Source: Vitellaria paradoxa
Lineage: Eukaryota > Streptophyta > Magnoliopsida > Ericales > Sapotaceae
NCBI GenBank assembly: GCA_019916065.1
Contig: CM034243.1
Location: 24,268,147 to 24,332,146 of the forward strand
Reading direction: 5' to 3'
Length of the DNA stretch: 64,000 nucleotides
Shown here: piece by piece, positions 1 through 12,787 of the stretch
How the letters are laid out: the number at the start of each line of letters is the position of its first letter
Position numbering within the stretch: the first letter of the stretch is position 1
Notes under the pieces: generated by a model
What the model was told of the DNA's origin: nothing
The model's input: only the letters and a program-made list of their open reading frames with translations
Databases searched by the model: none
Made by a program: the position numbers and the translations under genes

Positions 1-1200
1 GAGGAATAGGAAGCATGGACTCACCATCAAGGGTGTTGTTTGCGAGTCGGATGTATGAGGGACTCTGAGACAGGGAGGATTCGCCTTACACGTGTCAGAT
101 TTGCCTTTTATTGAGTTTGATTTTTTTTTTTTTTGAAAATATTGTTTTTTTGGATGCATCTTGGACACATTATGAACTCGTTTTGGACATGTCACACGCT
201 TATTTTAAACTTTTTTTTTTTTTTTTTTCCTGGTTGTGAATTTTATATTTGGATGATTTTATGTAATATACTGACATTTTAGTTTATGCATGCATGGGAT
301 AATATTTTGTTAATGATGTGTTAGTTATCATTTTGGATGGAATGTAATCATTGTGACTTCTTTATTGACTTTTAAGATATAAAACGCATGGTTTTTTTAA
401 TATTGCATTATTTATATTGTATTTGTATAAAGTATTAATATCTAAGACATATAAAAAATATATTTTTGTTGAGTCCTTCTTGTGTTATGCCCTAAATTTT
501 GTCGAAATCATTGAGTTGGTGCATCCATGGGGTGTTGATGTTTGTGCTTCTTAGGGAGAAACTCAAACTGAAATTTTTATTGGGTGTTGGCATAAGTTGT
601 TTGTGATTAGGGAAATCCTAGCATTTTGTTGAAGATTTGAAATGATCTAATATATACTATGTAAATGGACTAGGATAGTTGATTTATGTTTTACTTCTAT
701 AAATATCCTTGTGCATGCACAAATAATCACTTACGTTCTCCATATCCGTAGACATCCAAATTTATGTGCGTATTTATCTGTGTCCATACATGGATATGTA
801 ATAATTTCTACACTAGCCATTACTATTTTTCGGTATTTGATTTTGCTCCAGTGTAAAGCTATTTTTTATTCTTATTTTTATTTTATTATTTTTTTTGGGG
901 ATAAGTGGCGTCATAGGTTTGAACTTTAGAAACAATCTCTTTGCTTGTGGATAAGATTGCATACATTTGACTATTCCCAAACCCCAAAATGTAGGAGTCT
1001 CATGCATTGGGTTGCCATTCTTCTTCTTCTTCTTCATCTATTAGTGTTGTGTTTAGGCATATAGATACTGGGCACTCCATGTCAAAATTTCTATTATGTT
1101 TAGGTAATCAATACTGATTACTCCATATCAAAATTCTATCTTGTGGAAACTAGTTATTGCATTGTAGAAGTGGTAATGTCTGCGATTAAAACACGCTAGG

Positions 1201-1360
1201 TGATTAGTTGTCATATGTCCATGCCATTTGAAAGATTTATTGGTTTTAACTGTCTTGTGATTTTGTGTTTGGCTCATCATTGATTAGTTGTCATATTTCC
1301 ATGCTATTTGAAAGATTTATTGGTTTTAACCTCCTTGTGATTTTGTGTTTGTCTCATTGT
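1201..1360. repeat. 80-bp tandem duplication
   Basis: Bases 1201-1280 and 1281-1360 are two adjacent copies of an 80-bp unit starting TGATTAGTTGTCATAT, with only a handful of mismatches. A second, weaker repeat follows: the stretch from about 1370 to 1470 resembles 1520-1605 (shared words such as GAGGTTTTACT and TTGGTGAGCAA). Confidence 0.8.
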
Positions 1361-1813
1361 TGGTTGCTATTATCACTTTCAAATGAGGTTTTACTAGTTG
1401 CAAAATGGAAATCAATTGAAAAAGCTTATGGTAGGATCAGATTGGTGAGCAACTTGGACTTATTGGTCTTAATCGTCTCAGGATTTTTGTGCTTGTCTCA
1501 TCAGGTGTTTCTATTATAGCTTTCAACTGAGGTTTTACTCAGTTATAAATAGAAATTAACTGAAAAAACTTTTGGGAAGATCATATTGGTGAGCAAGTTG
1601 CTCCTTTGACCCATGAAAAATGGACAAGGCTGAGAAAATGAGAGTATAGTGGGATGGACGCTATTAGTTAGTGGCTGGAGCTAATAATTGTATAGAATAC
1701 CTTAGAAACCTTTACTATAGTAGAAGAGAAAGAAGCCTACTGAGAGCAACCTTTGAATCATTTCTGGAGGGAAAAGAAAAGTGAAGGCAAAATAAAGTTC
1801 CTTGTTTGTATTT

Positions 1814-2060
1814 TTTTTATACTTAACTAAGTAAAATTAATTTTTTTGACAAATATCTGTTCATTTTTTTCCTTAATTTTCGATCTCAACCAAAAAATTA
1901 AAATAAATTTGATTTTTTCACTTTATTTTATGTGTACTTTTTTATACTTAACCAGGTAAAATTATTTTTTTTTGACAAATATCTATTCATTTTTTCCTTA
2001 ATTGTCCATCTCAACGAAAAAGTTACAATAAAGTTGATTTTCACTTTGTGTTATATATTC
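1814..2060. repeat. ~125-bp tandem duplication
   Basis: Two AT-rich units with a period of about 125 bp. Both run through TTTTTATACTTAAC, GACAAATATCT, TTCATTTTTT and CTTAATT in the same order, with small indels in the T runs. No coding content. Confidence 0.7.
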
Positions 2061-3244
2061 TTTAACATTTTCCTTCACTTTTCTTTTCCTTCCACAAATT
2101 CATGTTCCAAACAAAGTATAAAGTTTCCCACAACAACTTTTAGGTTTGCTTTCCCTTCAAGGGTAAATATCTAATGAGGGAAACAGTGGGAAATGTTTGG
2201 ATAGAAAAACTTAGAAGACCAATTTGTCTAAAAATTGAGAACATGTGTTATAGAATTTCAAAATTTTTAATTGGAAATCACCCTTAAGACTCCTGTGCTA
2301 AGTGGATGAACCATTTACATCTATGATTAGGTGGGTAGAAAAATTCGGTGGAACCCATAAGTTCTCATCTCTTTAAATTGGGGACATTTGGAGTTTCAGA
2401 GCTACAAAACTATTGACCACCCCCCCCCCCCCCCAAAAAAAAAAAAATGAACTACTGGCGACTCCCTGACCAAGGACATGAACTGCTTGTTTCCTACCTC
2501 CACATCTTATCTTTAGGCTATCAACATGATGAGTCCCCAAAAAAGTCATTAAGCGACACTTTGATAAGATTAGAATACAAGGTTTAATTTTCCCCTCTTT
2601 GGTTGGGCCTTAAAACACACAACTCCTAGTGCTTTGGATTAAAGTGCGAAGACGATGAACTTTGTAAAAGATAATGGCTTTGTAAAAGAAAATGGCGCGT
2701 GTCACTGAGTGTTGGTTAGGTGTGTTGTAACAGTGTTGCAACAAATTTGAAGGGATAAAATTATTTTAACACCCAATCAATTTTTTTTTTTCAAAAGAAA
2801 TTATTTATCTTTTCTTCCATCATCTTCTTGCTGAACACTTTAAAGTTACGATTGAAGTGCAACTGTCAATTTATCCATCCAAATTAATTGTATGCAATCT
2901 CATGCACAGTAATTAAAATGTCTATTTTAAAATTAAATTTTTAATCAATCAAATTAACATTTCTTTTACCTTATAAACGTTTATTTCATTTTTGCTCTTC
3001 TTGCTAGCCATGGAAAGGTTAAATTTCTTTTTTGTGTTGGTTAAATGTTATTTTATGGTGATTCTGGTGAAATGTTACTTCGCTTTGTTACATTTTCTGT
3101 TCAATCCAATAATCAGTGCATTTTGGTCGTAAATTGCAAATGGATTAAGTGGATTAAGTGTTGCATTCAAAATACAGTGAGGTAAAGTGAAAGTCATAGT
3201 TGATTGAAGAACAATGGTGAAGGTCACGATTAGATGGTATGGAG

Positions 3245-4500
3245 TTCTCTTCTATTTCCAATATTGAGTGTGAGGAGCTTTAGCATGCTTTTTCAGTTGG
3301 TGAGGTGTGGGAGGCTTTGAAGGCTTTGAATGGGGATAAAGCTCTTGGTCCCATGGATTGACTATGACTTTCTTCAAAAAGCTGTAGTAAGTATTGGCAA
3401 AGATGACATGATGAAGGCAATTGAGGAATTTCAAAAGATAGGAGAGTTTGTTAGAAGTTTAAATGCGTCTTTCATTGCCTTAATTCATAAAAAGAACATG
3501 GCAAAAAATATATGTGATTTCAGGCCTATTAGTCTGTTGGGAAGCCTATATAAACTAATGGCTAAGGTGCTAGCTGTGCGTCTTAGGTAAGTTATGGAAT
3601 CTATTATTTCAGAGTCATAGAATGTTTTTGGGGAGGGGCGATAGATTCTGGATGCAATTCTGGTGGCTAATGAAGTGGTAGGTACTATACCCAAAAGTGA
3701 GGTTCAATGTCTTATTTGCAAGCTTGACATTAAAAAGGCTTACGATCATGTAAACTGGGATTTTAAGATTTACTTATTACAAATGATGGGTGCTGGTGCA
3801 AAATGGCAGAAGTGGATAATCAGTTGTCTATTTATGATGTAGTTCTCAATCTTAGTGAACGGGACTCTTGCTTGGGTTCTTTAACTCATCCATGGTTCTT
3901 TGTCAAGGAGATCCTATTTTACTTTTTCTGTTCATTATTATGATGGAAGCGTTTAGTAGAATGACAGAGAAAGCAGTTGGAGGAGGTTTCATTAAAGGTT
4001 TTTGTGTTTGGGGTATGGGCTAGTACTGAACATAAGTTTCTCATTTATTATTTGTTGATGGCCCTTTGTTTTTAATGGGGTGGACTTGCTTTAGCTAGGG
4101 TACCTTAGGTGTGTTTTGTTTCTAAGGAATCTGAATTGTTTCCACCTGGGAAGTACATGATATGGAGGAGCAATCTCTATTATGTGGTATAGGAGGGCGT
4201 CTTTTCCTTCTTCATACTTTGGGCTTCCTTTGGGTGCTATATATATAAGGTAAGCAGGTATGAAATGGATTGATTGAAAAAATTCAAAGGAGTTTATTTG
4301 GTTGGAAGAAGGGGTGTTTATCAAAAGGGGCACATGCCACACTAATCAATAGTAGATTGTTTAGTCTTCCAACTTATTTAATCCATGTTATAACTTCTAT
4401 GCCAGTGGTTAAAAGATTTGAAAAGCTCAGAGGAGAAATTTTTGTTTGGGGATGAGAGAGAAAATTCTAGGGGAAGGTAATATCTAAGAAAATTGGGGTC
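3245..4500 (+). mobile_element. L1-type LINE relic A, reverse transcriptase part
   Basis: Degenerate non-LTR retrotransposon, truncated at both ends. Reading across frameshifts gives the RT signature order of plant L1 elements: a GDKALGP block near 3330, then ALIHKKN and FRPISLLGSLYKLMAKVL at about 3480-3570. The first catalytic block LDIKKAYDHV is near 3723-3752. The usual active-site FADD position reads FVDG near 4051-4062, so the second aspartate is lost. The post-RT block KIQRSLFGWKKGCLSKG lies near 4274-4325. Stops and frameshifts throughout rule out a working protein. It ends where LINE B starts, at about 4456-4540. Confidence 0.85.
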
Positions 4501-6053
4501 TAACAGGGTGAATGGTCCATTTTTGTTAGAGGGGATACCATGATTTGAGTTTGTGGAAGGGCATATGTAGTAAGTGGAATGTCTTTGAGAAGTATTTAAA
4601 GATATAGATTGGTGGGTGGAAGAAGCCAGGGGTGGGAGGGTTTCAAATTTATGAAAAAGTTGAAAAATATAAAGGAGCATCTTAAGGCTTGGAACAAATA
4701 TATGTTTGGGGACAACATGGTAGGTAAGAAGACTACAATCTACAGAATTCAAGAGTTGGATAGGATAGAGAGTGAAGGTAGAATGGATGAGAGGTTGAAA
4801 CAGGAGGGAGCAACACTAAGATTAAAGGCAGAATCTTTTTTTTTTTTTTTTAAAAGAGAATCTGTTTCATGGAGTCAGAAAGCAAAGTTGAAATGGCTCA
4901 AGAATGGGGACAGTAATACTGGACTCTTCCACAAGGTAGCAAATGGAAAGAGAGTTAAAAATTTTATGATGGCTTAAGGATGGGGACAATAATACAGGAC
5001 TATTCCACAAGGTAGAAAATGAAAAGAGAGTTAATATTTTATAAAATGGAGTCAAACAGTGGTTTAGTGGCGGAGAAGCAGGACCTAATTGAGGAAGAGG
5101 TGTTTCTTATTTAAGTCTGTATGCTTCAAACAATAGAGAAAGTATGGGGATTGAAGGACTGGATATTCAACCTATTGAGGCAGGAGCAACTAGTTGGATG
5201 GAAAGACCATTCGATATTGATGAGATTAACTCAACTGTATTTGAGTATGATCGTGGAAGATCATCAGGTTCAGATGGATTCTCCTTTGCACTCTATCAGA
5301 ATTGTTGGGAAATAATTAAAGATGATTTACTAAGAGTCTTTGAAGAGTTCTACGGTAATGGTGTGATCAACAAATGGACAAAAAGAACTTTTATATGCTT
5401 GATTCCTAAGAAAGAAGAAAGAACCAGCCACTAAATTTGAGATTTTAGGCCTATGAGTCTAGGATCATCCATCCTTGTTAAGATTATAGCCAAGGTACTA
5501 GCAAAAAGGTTGAAGTTTGTTTTACCTTGTACCATTTCAAAGGCACAGAGTGCTTTTGAAATGAAGCTGTCAAAGGATACAGAGCAGAACACAAACAGGG
5601 GTTTATATTTAAGGTTGACTTTGAAAAAGCTTATGACCATGTGTCTTGGGATTTTCTTGACTATGTGTTCGAACAAAAGGGCTTTGGTTTCAGGTGGAGG
5701 ACATGTATTCAGGGATGTCTTTTGTCTACTACTTTCTCAATCATAGTAAATGGAAAACCAGGGAAGACTTTCAAGGCATCTTAGGGTTTCAGAAAATGTG
5801 ATCCTTTATTACCTTTCCTATTTGCTATAGTGGTCGATTTACTAAGTAGAATGGCACATTGAGCCACTGAGGTAGGGGTAGTGGAAGGGATGAGGTTAGG
5901 GGGAGAGAGAGTTTCCATTTGCAGTTTGCAGATGACACGATTTTCCTTACCTCGGATAAAGAAGATAACATTTAGGGATTGATAAAGATTCTGAATGTTT
6001 TTGAACTGGCTTTTGGATTGAAAGTTAATTGGAATAAAAACCCTTTGCTGGGA

Positions 6054-6119
6054 ATTAATATTGAGAATGAAAGAGTAGCTGATATAATTAATATTGAGAA
6101 TGAAAGAGTAGCTGATATT
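6054..6119 (+). repeat. 33-bp in-frame tandem duplication in LINE B
   Basis: Units 6054-6086 and 6087-6119 are identical apart from their last base. The length is a multiple of three, so the RT frame is kept and the peptide INIENERVAD appears twice. Related LINE proteins carry this stretch once. Confidence 0.9.
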
Positions 6120-6671
6120 GGCATACAACTTGGATGCTTACCGGATTCTTGGTCGATAGAATGTCTTGGTCTTCCTCTTGGAGGAAATCCAAGTTCAGAT
6201 TCATTTTGGAATCCTGCGGTTAATAGGATTATGAAAAAATTAGATGGATGGAAGAAGACTTTTCTGTCCAGGTGGAAGGCTGACATTAATTCAATCTGTG
6301 TTATCTGCGGTCCCTCTTTGCTACGTGTCTATATTCAAAATTTTTGTTAAAGTATGCAGCAAAATCCATATAGTTGAACCCACCTAATGGGAAAAGGCTT
6401 AGTTTGGTTTGGTTTGGTTTGGTTTATGCAGCAAAATCCAGAGATTAATTAGGAATTTCTTCTGAGAAGGTAGTGAAGAAGGCATAAAAGACCATTTAGT
6501 GAATTGGAAGGTATTGTCATCTGGTAAAAAGCACGGAGGATTAGGGATTGAAAATATTGCTGCAAACCTTTTAATGAACTGGTTATGGAGATTCCCCTAG
6601 GAAAAGTTCATTGTGGCACTCAGTTATGAAAAGTAAGTATGGAATCATGGATAATGGATCGGACGTAAACC

Positions 6672-7054
6672 TGCTGGGAGAGGTTATGTAGGGTTGAGTA
6701 GAAAAAAGAAAGGGTCAAAGAAGAAGAAGAAGGAGAAGAAGAAGAGAAGAATAAGGGGAGGGAAGAGCAGCCGTAGGAGAGAAAAGTAATCAGAATTATT
6801 CAATCAATCAATCAATCAATGTTCAACTAACCCTAATTAGGGTTTAAATAGAAAATATCATGGGCCTAACACAAAGGCCTAAAATAAAATAAACCTAATA
6901 CTAAAATAACCCAAAACAAATGGGTCCAAAATAATAAATAAAATAAAACCTAATTAACTAAAATAAATATCAATAATCAGTCCATAATAATAATGGTTGG
7001 GCTTTCTTGGCCCAATGTTCATACACACGTCCATATTGTCTACTGGTGTCCACA
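6672..7054 (-). mobile_element. Probable solo LTR inserted in LINE B
   Basis: This non-coding stretch interrupts the LINE between the block around NGSDVNLL and the YLVG/VGDGTKI block. Read on the - strand it begins TGTGGACACC, has a TATTTAAACCCTAATTAGGG promoter-like stretch, a (GATT)n run and a pyrimidine-rich leader, and ends CTCTCCCAGCA. That layout and the TG...CA ends fit a solo LTR of about 380 bp. No clear 5-bp target duplication is visible, so the exact ends are uncertain. Confidence 0.5.
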
Positions 7055-7926
7055 CTAAGAGGAAGTTTGAAGAATCTATGGGTTAGTATATCTAGACTTT
7101 ATTTTCTCTTTCTTCTCATACTTGGTGGGTGGTAGGGGATGGCACTAAGATTATGTTCTGGGAAGATGCTTGGAAAGGAACAACTCCTTTCTCGGTGATG
7201 TTTCGTAGACTGTATGCTTTGTCTGGAAATTATTTTTTCCCTAATCAAGTCATTTTATTTGCCTCCAATGCCCCTATGGTAACGTGGGATTTCAAGTTTT
7301 TTAGAAGCCTCAATGATAGAGAGGCAGAAGAAATGATGGAATTATTGAATTAGTTGGAGGATTCTTCCTGTCAAAATAGTGCTTCTGATTGTAGAGTTTG
7401 GGTCCTTGATAAATGTGGAGCTTACACCTATAGATCTTTCCATGAATTTTTGATTGATAATTCTAATAGGGCATGTTCTCCTGATAGTTTTTGGATTTGG
7501 AAAGCAAAGGTGCTAAACAAGATTAAGATTTTTACCTGGCTCATCTCTTTTAGTAAGCTCAAAACAGCTGACAATCTTTAGAGAAAGAGGCCGTAGTTAG
7601 CTTTAAGTCCTGACTAATGCATTATGCACCATGCATTAGAGGAAAATATTGATCTTCTCTTTTTGCATTGTTCTATGGCTATTAATTTGTCGAGAAGACT
7701 GTTTGTCGAAGGAGGAGAACTCTGGATTCCCCCTAAGTTATGTTCTCAAATATTTATGAGGAAAATTCAGCATATTTTCTTTATTTTTTAGTTAGGTCAG
7801 GATCAACTGCCTTGACACCTTAGTATTAGGAAGACCAACCTCCCTCGTGCGGGAAAGAGGACAACAATGGCTAGGCCCTCCCTTACTTTTTTATGCTTTT
7901 CTTATTTGGCTGGATTTTTGAGACAG

Positions 7927-8188
7927 TGTTGAAAAGTTTTCAAATCTGTTTGGTCAACCTTGTTTTTAGAAGAATATCAGCTGTAAATGTGTGTATATTT
8001 TAGGAGATTGTTAATGTATGAGCATGTACCTAGTGTATTTAGTATTCATGTATCTAGGGGATATGTACTTAGTTTAGATTCTTTGTATAGTATTTATTGT
8101 ATGTGTATATTGTATGAGTATAAATACCAAGTAGTGAAAACCCATTTGGATGAGTCAAACTCTTAAGTAAATTATTCTCAAGTTTACA
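7927..8188 (+). repeat. Copia-1 5' LTR (262 bp)
   Basis: Starts TGTTGAAAAG and ends AAGTTTACA, matching the 3' LTR along its whole length. A TATA-like TATAAATACC lies near 8119-8128, so transcription probably started close downstream. Confidence 0.92.
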
Positions 8189-8200
8189 TTGTATTAGAGG
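8189..8200 (+). promoter_or_regulatory. Copia-1 primer-binding site
   Basis: TTGTATTAGAGG directly follows the 5' LTR. It matches 9 of 12 bases of the plant initiator tRNA-Met site TGGTATCAGAGC. Confidence 0.75.
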
Positions 8201-8325
8201 AAGGTTTTGTTTTTCACCTAAAACCCTACTTTTTTCCTTTTGGCGGCTCTGATCTGACCCAAAATTTTGGGTTTTCTTTTCCCTTCATCTCTGTCTTTCT
8301 CCTCTGTTGCTGTAAATCTTTCACT

Positions 8326-11300
8326 ATGACTGATGCTTCAACCAAGACCAAATCTGAAACCAAACCTGAACAAAAAACTAGTCATTGTGAACCCTACTCA
8401 GTCCAAATCACCAACATTTGACTGAATGAGGCTAACTTTCTGCGGTGGTCACAATCAGTAAGAATGTATATTCAAGGAAGAGGGAAGATAGGGTATTTGA
8501 CCGGTGAAATGAAGGAGCCAGAGAAGATAGATCCACTCCATTTGTGCGGGATGCCAAGAACTCTATGGTAATGGCATGGCTTGTGAATGCTATAGATGAA
8601 GAGATTACCGCAAATTACATATGCTATTCTACTGCAATGGAACTCTAGGATAATGTGAGTCAGATGTATTCTGACCTTCGAAATTATTCTCAAATCTATG
8701 AATTATAGAAGAAAAGTAGCAATACTTATCAAGGAGAAGGCAGCGTGACAAGGTATTTTAACACTCTTAAGGGACTATGGTAGGAGTTAGATTTGTTCAA
8801 TGATTATGAATGGAAAAATTCTGATGACTGTAATCACAATAAGAAGATGGTGGAGAATGCTAGAATTTTTGAATTCTTGGTTGGACTTAATGACAAATTT
8901 GATGAAGTCAGGGGAAGGATTTTAGAAAGATAGTTGCTACCACCACTCAGGGAGGTATTTTCTAAATTGCGACGAGAAGATTGTCGTTGGAATGTCATGA
9001 TGAAAAAAAGAGAGAATGAAACCGTGGAGAGTACTGACTTAGTTGCTGCCGACTTTGCCTCTTATGGTGTTGCTAACACAGTTGTGACTGATGTTAATAT
9101 TTCTACGCAGCGGGCTTACTCTAACCAATGGAGGATTGAAGATAAGCCTCGAATATAGTGTGATCACTGTAGTAAGCCACGCCACACTCGAGAAACTTGT
9201 TGGAAACTTTATGGAAAGCTAGCAAACTGGAAGAGCAACAAATCTGGAACCTCCGGCAGCAACTCTACAGGTCCTAAAGCCAATGATGCCAAGGCTAATT
9301 TCCTAAGTGTTGAGCAAGTTGATCACCTTGTTCAATTGCTAAAATCCACTCCTATATCCAGTCTTTCTACTGGTTCGTTGGCCTGAATAGGTGATATTCC
9401 TAGTGCCTACTCTAGTGGCTTAATTCTTGCACCATGGATTATTGATTCTGGTGCATCCGATCATATGACTAATACATCATTATTGTTTCAATCTTATTAC
9501 CCTTATCCTAGTAATAAAAAAGTTAGAATTGCAAATGGAAGTTTTTCATCTATTGTCGGAACAGGTTTTGTCCAAATTTTTGAGAAAATAGAACTAAGAT
9601 CTGTCCTTCATGTCCCTAAACTTGCTTGTAACCTGCTGTCCGTTAGTAAACCTAATTGTTGTGTCATATTCTTTGATTCTCATTGTGAATTTCAAGACCA
9701 ACTCTCAGGGAGGATGATTGGCAGTGCTTGGATGGTTGATGGACTCTATTATTTTGATGAGACACTATTCAATAATAAACAAGCTTAGGGTTTGAGTGGT
9801 AGTATTAGTTCAATTTCTGTACATGAACAAATAATGCTTTGGCATCTTAGATTAGGACACCCTAGTTTTTCCTATTTAAAATATTTGTTTCCCAGCTTAT
9901 TTAAAACTTTGGATGGTAACTTTCTTCATTGTGATGCTTATCATTTATCCAAGTCATCGGAACACTCATCAATCTAAAGTTTATCGTGCTTCAAAACCAT
10001 TTTATTTAATACATAGTGATGTTTGTGATACTTAAAAAATCACTACTGCATCTGGAAAAAAAAAATGGTTTGTTCCATTTATTGATGATCATACTTGGCT
10101 GTGTTGGCTGTATTTGATGAGTGACAAATCTGAGGTTGAACCAATATTCAAGGCATTTTATAATATGGTTGAAAATCAATTCCAAACAAAAATCAGTATT
10201 TTTAGAACCGATAATGGTATTGAATACTTTAAAAATTATTTAGGAATGTTTTTTTTCAAAAAAAGGTATTTAACATCAATCCACTTGTCGTGACACCCCA
10301 CAACAAAATGGCATTGCCGAGAGAAAAAATCGCCACTTATTGGAGGTTGTTGGGGCCACCATGATTTCTATGCATGTTCATAAATATTTATGGAGTGATG
10401 CTATTTTAACTGCATGCTATCTTATTAATAGGATGCCTACTCGTGTTTTGAAATACACCACACCTTTAGCCTGCCTAAAGGAGATTTTCCCAACTTGTCG
10501 GATAACATCAGATTTACAACTAAGTTTTGACTGCACTGTTTTTGTTCATATATCGACTCATCTTCAATCCAAACTTGACCCTAGGGCAGAAAAATGTGTT
10601 TTCCTTGGATATGCCCCGAATAAGAGAGGCTACAAATGTTTTAATCCTATAACCAAAAAAATTCACATCACTATGGATGTTGTCTTTATTGAAAAACAAC
10701 CTTATTTCAGCCATAACCATCTTCAGGGGGAGAAAGAGAAAAGTGAAGATGAGTTCTGGCAAACTTCTACACCTCTCCCTAATGTTTTTCTAGACATTGA
10801 TAGCCATATTTCTTTAAAAGGCCAGGAAACAAACACTTTACCTAGTGAAAATAATGAAAATTCTAATCCACTTGAACAAGGCATAAGTGATTCACAAACA
10901 GGGGGAGAAATACTATGAGATATTCTCTCATCTGAGCTTCGTGTTTATACTAGAAGAAGAGATCATTAGAATAATAGAAATCATTCTTCAAATCCAGAGC
11001 CAGGCCAATCTTCATCACCTCCACGAGTTGGTCCCTCACATACTCAGGGTATCTTTTCTCCTCCTACCATTTCCTTTGATAATTCTACTTATCTTGATCT
11101 GCCTATAGCCCTTAGGAAAGGAGTTAGAACTTGTACCACACATCGTATTGCCAACTATCTATCCTACCATAGACTCTCAGATACTCATAAGGCCTTTACA
11201 TCAACTGTTTCTCATCTGTTTATTCTAAGAACCATTTAGGAAGCACGGGATCACCCAAAATGGAGATTGGCTGTTCAAGAAGAGATGAATGCACTAATTG

Positions 11301-12780
11301 CTAATGGCACTTGGGAAATTGGTGATCTATCGGAAGGAATGAAGGCTATTGGTTGTAAATGGGTATTTACAATCAAATTTAAGGCTGATGGTAGTATAAA
11401 AAGGTACAAAGCAAGCCTTGTGGTGAAAGAGTTCACTCAGACATATGAGATTGGCTATAAAGAAACATTTACTCCTATAGCCAAGATGAACTCAATCTGT
11501 GTGCTAATCTCTCTCGTTATTCACTCTAATTGGCCCTTATATCAATTAGATGTTAATAATGCCTTTTTAAATGGAGACTTAGAGGAGGGAGTTTTTATGA
11601 ATCTACCACTAGGATTTGAAGGGACATGTGGCAAAGGCAAGGTGTGCAGGTTGAAGAAATCATTGTATGGATTCAAATAATCTCCTAGGGATTGGTTTGA
11701 ATGCTTTGGGAAAGTGGTAAAGAGTCACGGCTATAGCCAAGGTCAAGCTGATCATACTATGTTCTATTGACACACCGGTGGAGACAAAGTAGCTATCCTT
11801 ATTGTCTATGTTGATGATATTGTTCTAACATGTGATGACAGAAATGAGCTTGAGAGGTTAAAGAAAATTCTTGCTAAGGAGTTTGATATCAAAGACTTAG
11901 GTAACTTGAAGTATTTTCTTGGTATGGAGTTTGCAAGGTCAAAGAAAGGAATTTTTGTTTTCCAATAAAAATATGTTCTTAATTTACTTGGAGAAATAGG
12001 TTTACTAGGGTGTAAAGCAACAGAAACATCTATAGAGCCAAACTTAAGACTCCAACTAGCTAAACCTGAAGAAGTAATCAATAGACAACAATACCCAATA
12101 TTGGTAGGGAAACTCTTTTATCTCTCTCACACATGTTCTGACATAGCTTTTGCAACAAGTGTGATAAGTTAATTTATGCACTCACCAAGACCTAGGCATT
12201 TTGATATAGTTTACGAAATCCTAAAATACTTAAAGAGGACTCCAGGTAAAGGCTTATTATTTGGAGGTTATGGGAATTTACAAGTTGAAATTTGCACTAA
12301 TGCAGATTGGGTTGGAAGTGTCACAGGTAGAAGATCAACTTCTGGCTATTGCACATTTGTTGGAGGAAACTTAGTAACATGGGAAACTTAGTAACATGGC
12401 ACAGTAAGAAACAAAATGTGGTGGCAAGGAGTAGTGCGAAGGCGGAGTTTAGAGTTGTTGCCCTTGGAATTTGTGAAGCTTTGTGGATTAAAAGAATGTT
12501 GCAGGAATTAAATATTACTAATTCACTACCAGTGAAACTGTATTGTGATAATAAAGCTACAATATCTATTGCTCATAATCCAATCCTTCATGACTAAACA
12601 AAACACGTGGAGGTGGACAAGCACTTTATCAATGAGAAAATTGATAGTGGGGTAATATGTTTACCTTATATCTTGACAGCTGAGCAAGTAGCAGACATAC
12701 TCACAAAGGGACTGCTAAAGAAATAGTTTGAAAACTCAACTAGCAAGCTGGCTATGGAGGATATCTTCAAACGAGCTTGA
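8326..12780 (+). pseudogene. Copia-1 gag-pol polyprotein relic
   Basis: ATG at 8326 opens a gag of the plant Copia type, with a stop already near 8419. Recognisable parts in order: a CCHC zinc knuckle CDHCSKPRHTRETC near 9160-9200, the protease motif IIDSGASDHM near 9440-9470, the GAG-pre-integrase block LWHLRLGHP near 9838, and an integrase with FIDD and RTDNG near 10080-10215 and AERKNRHLLEV near 10320. RT follows with GCKWVF, QLDVNNAFLNGDL and YVDDIV (11350-11825). RNase H follows with NADWVGS, SKKQNVVARSS and CDNKATI, ending with TGA at 12778. Many stops and frameshifts break the frame, so it cannot be translated as a whole. Confidence 0.92.
12365..12398 (+). repeat. 17-bp perfect tandem duplication breaking RNase H
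   Basis: Units 12365-12381 and 12382-12398 are identical (GGAAACTTAGTAACATG). The extra 17 bases shift the frame inside the GGNLVTW...SKKQ block, so the RNase H region splits into two overlapping frames. Confidence 0.93.
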
Positions 12781-12787
12781 GGGGGAG
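12779..12787 (+). promoter_or_regulatory. Copia-1 polypurine tract
   Basis: GAGGGGGAG lies directly before the 3' LTR, where the plus-strand primer of LTR elements sits. Confidence 0.85.

Larger units (their letters stand above)
1..3240. other. Intergenic, no supported gene
   Basis: No open reading frame here resembles a known protein. The stretch holds poly-T runs near 121 and 210, a C-run followed by an A-run near 2420-2446, and two small tandem duplications listed separately. Bases 3-68 read as a short open frame ending in TGA and could be the end of an exon entering from the left, but nothing in it can be recognised. Confidence 0.5.
4520..7926 (+). mobile_element. L1-type LINE relic B (linker, RT, zinc-binding RT domain)
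   Basis: A second, better covered plant L1 element. In order: the endonuclease-to-RT linker with GWEGFKFMKKLK and WLKNGDSNTGLFHKVANG (4627-4950), the RT start with SSGSDGF and TFICLIPKK (5250-5420), further RT blocks (5453-5746, 5979-6350), and after an insertion VGDGTKIMFWEDAW plus a zf-RVT-like C-terminus (7129-7770). The 5' endonuclease domain is missing. Several stops and frameshifts make it a pseudogene. The poly-A tail is absent because the Copia element at 7927 begins inside the C-terminal region. LINE A and B share family and strand, and the junction at about 4456-4540 could be one insertion into another or a rearranged element. Confidence 0.88.

Noticed and set aside
1..68. Short open frame ending in TGA, a possible exon end of a gene to the left
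   Set aside because: Only 22 codons are visible (MDSPSRVLFASRMYEGL) and nothing matches a family I know. It needs the sequence to the left.
4378..4752. 124-codon frame on the - strand
   Set aside because: Antisense shadow of the LINE A/B region, whose + strand has the recognisable domains.
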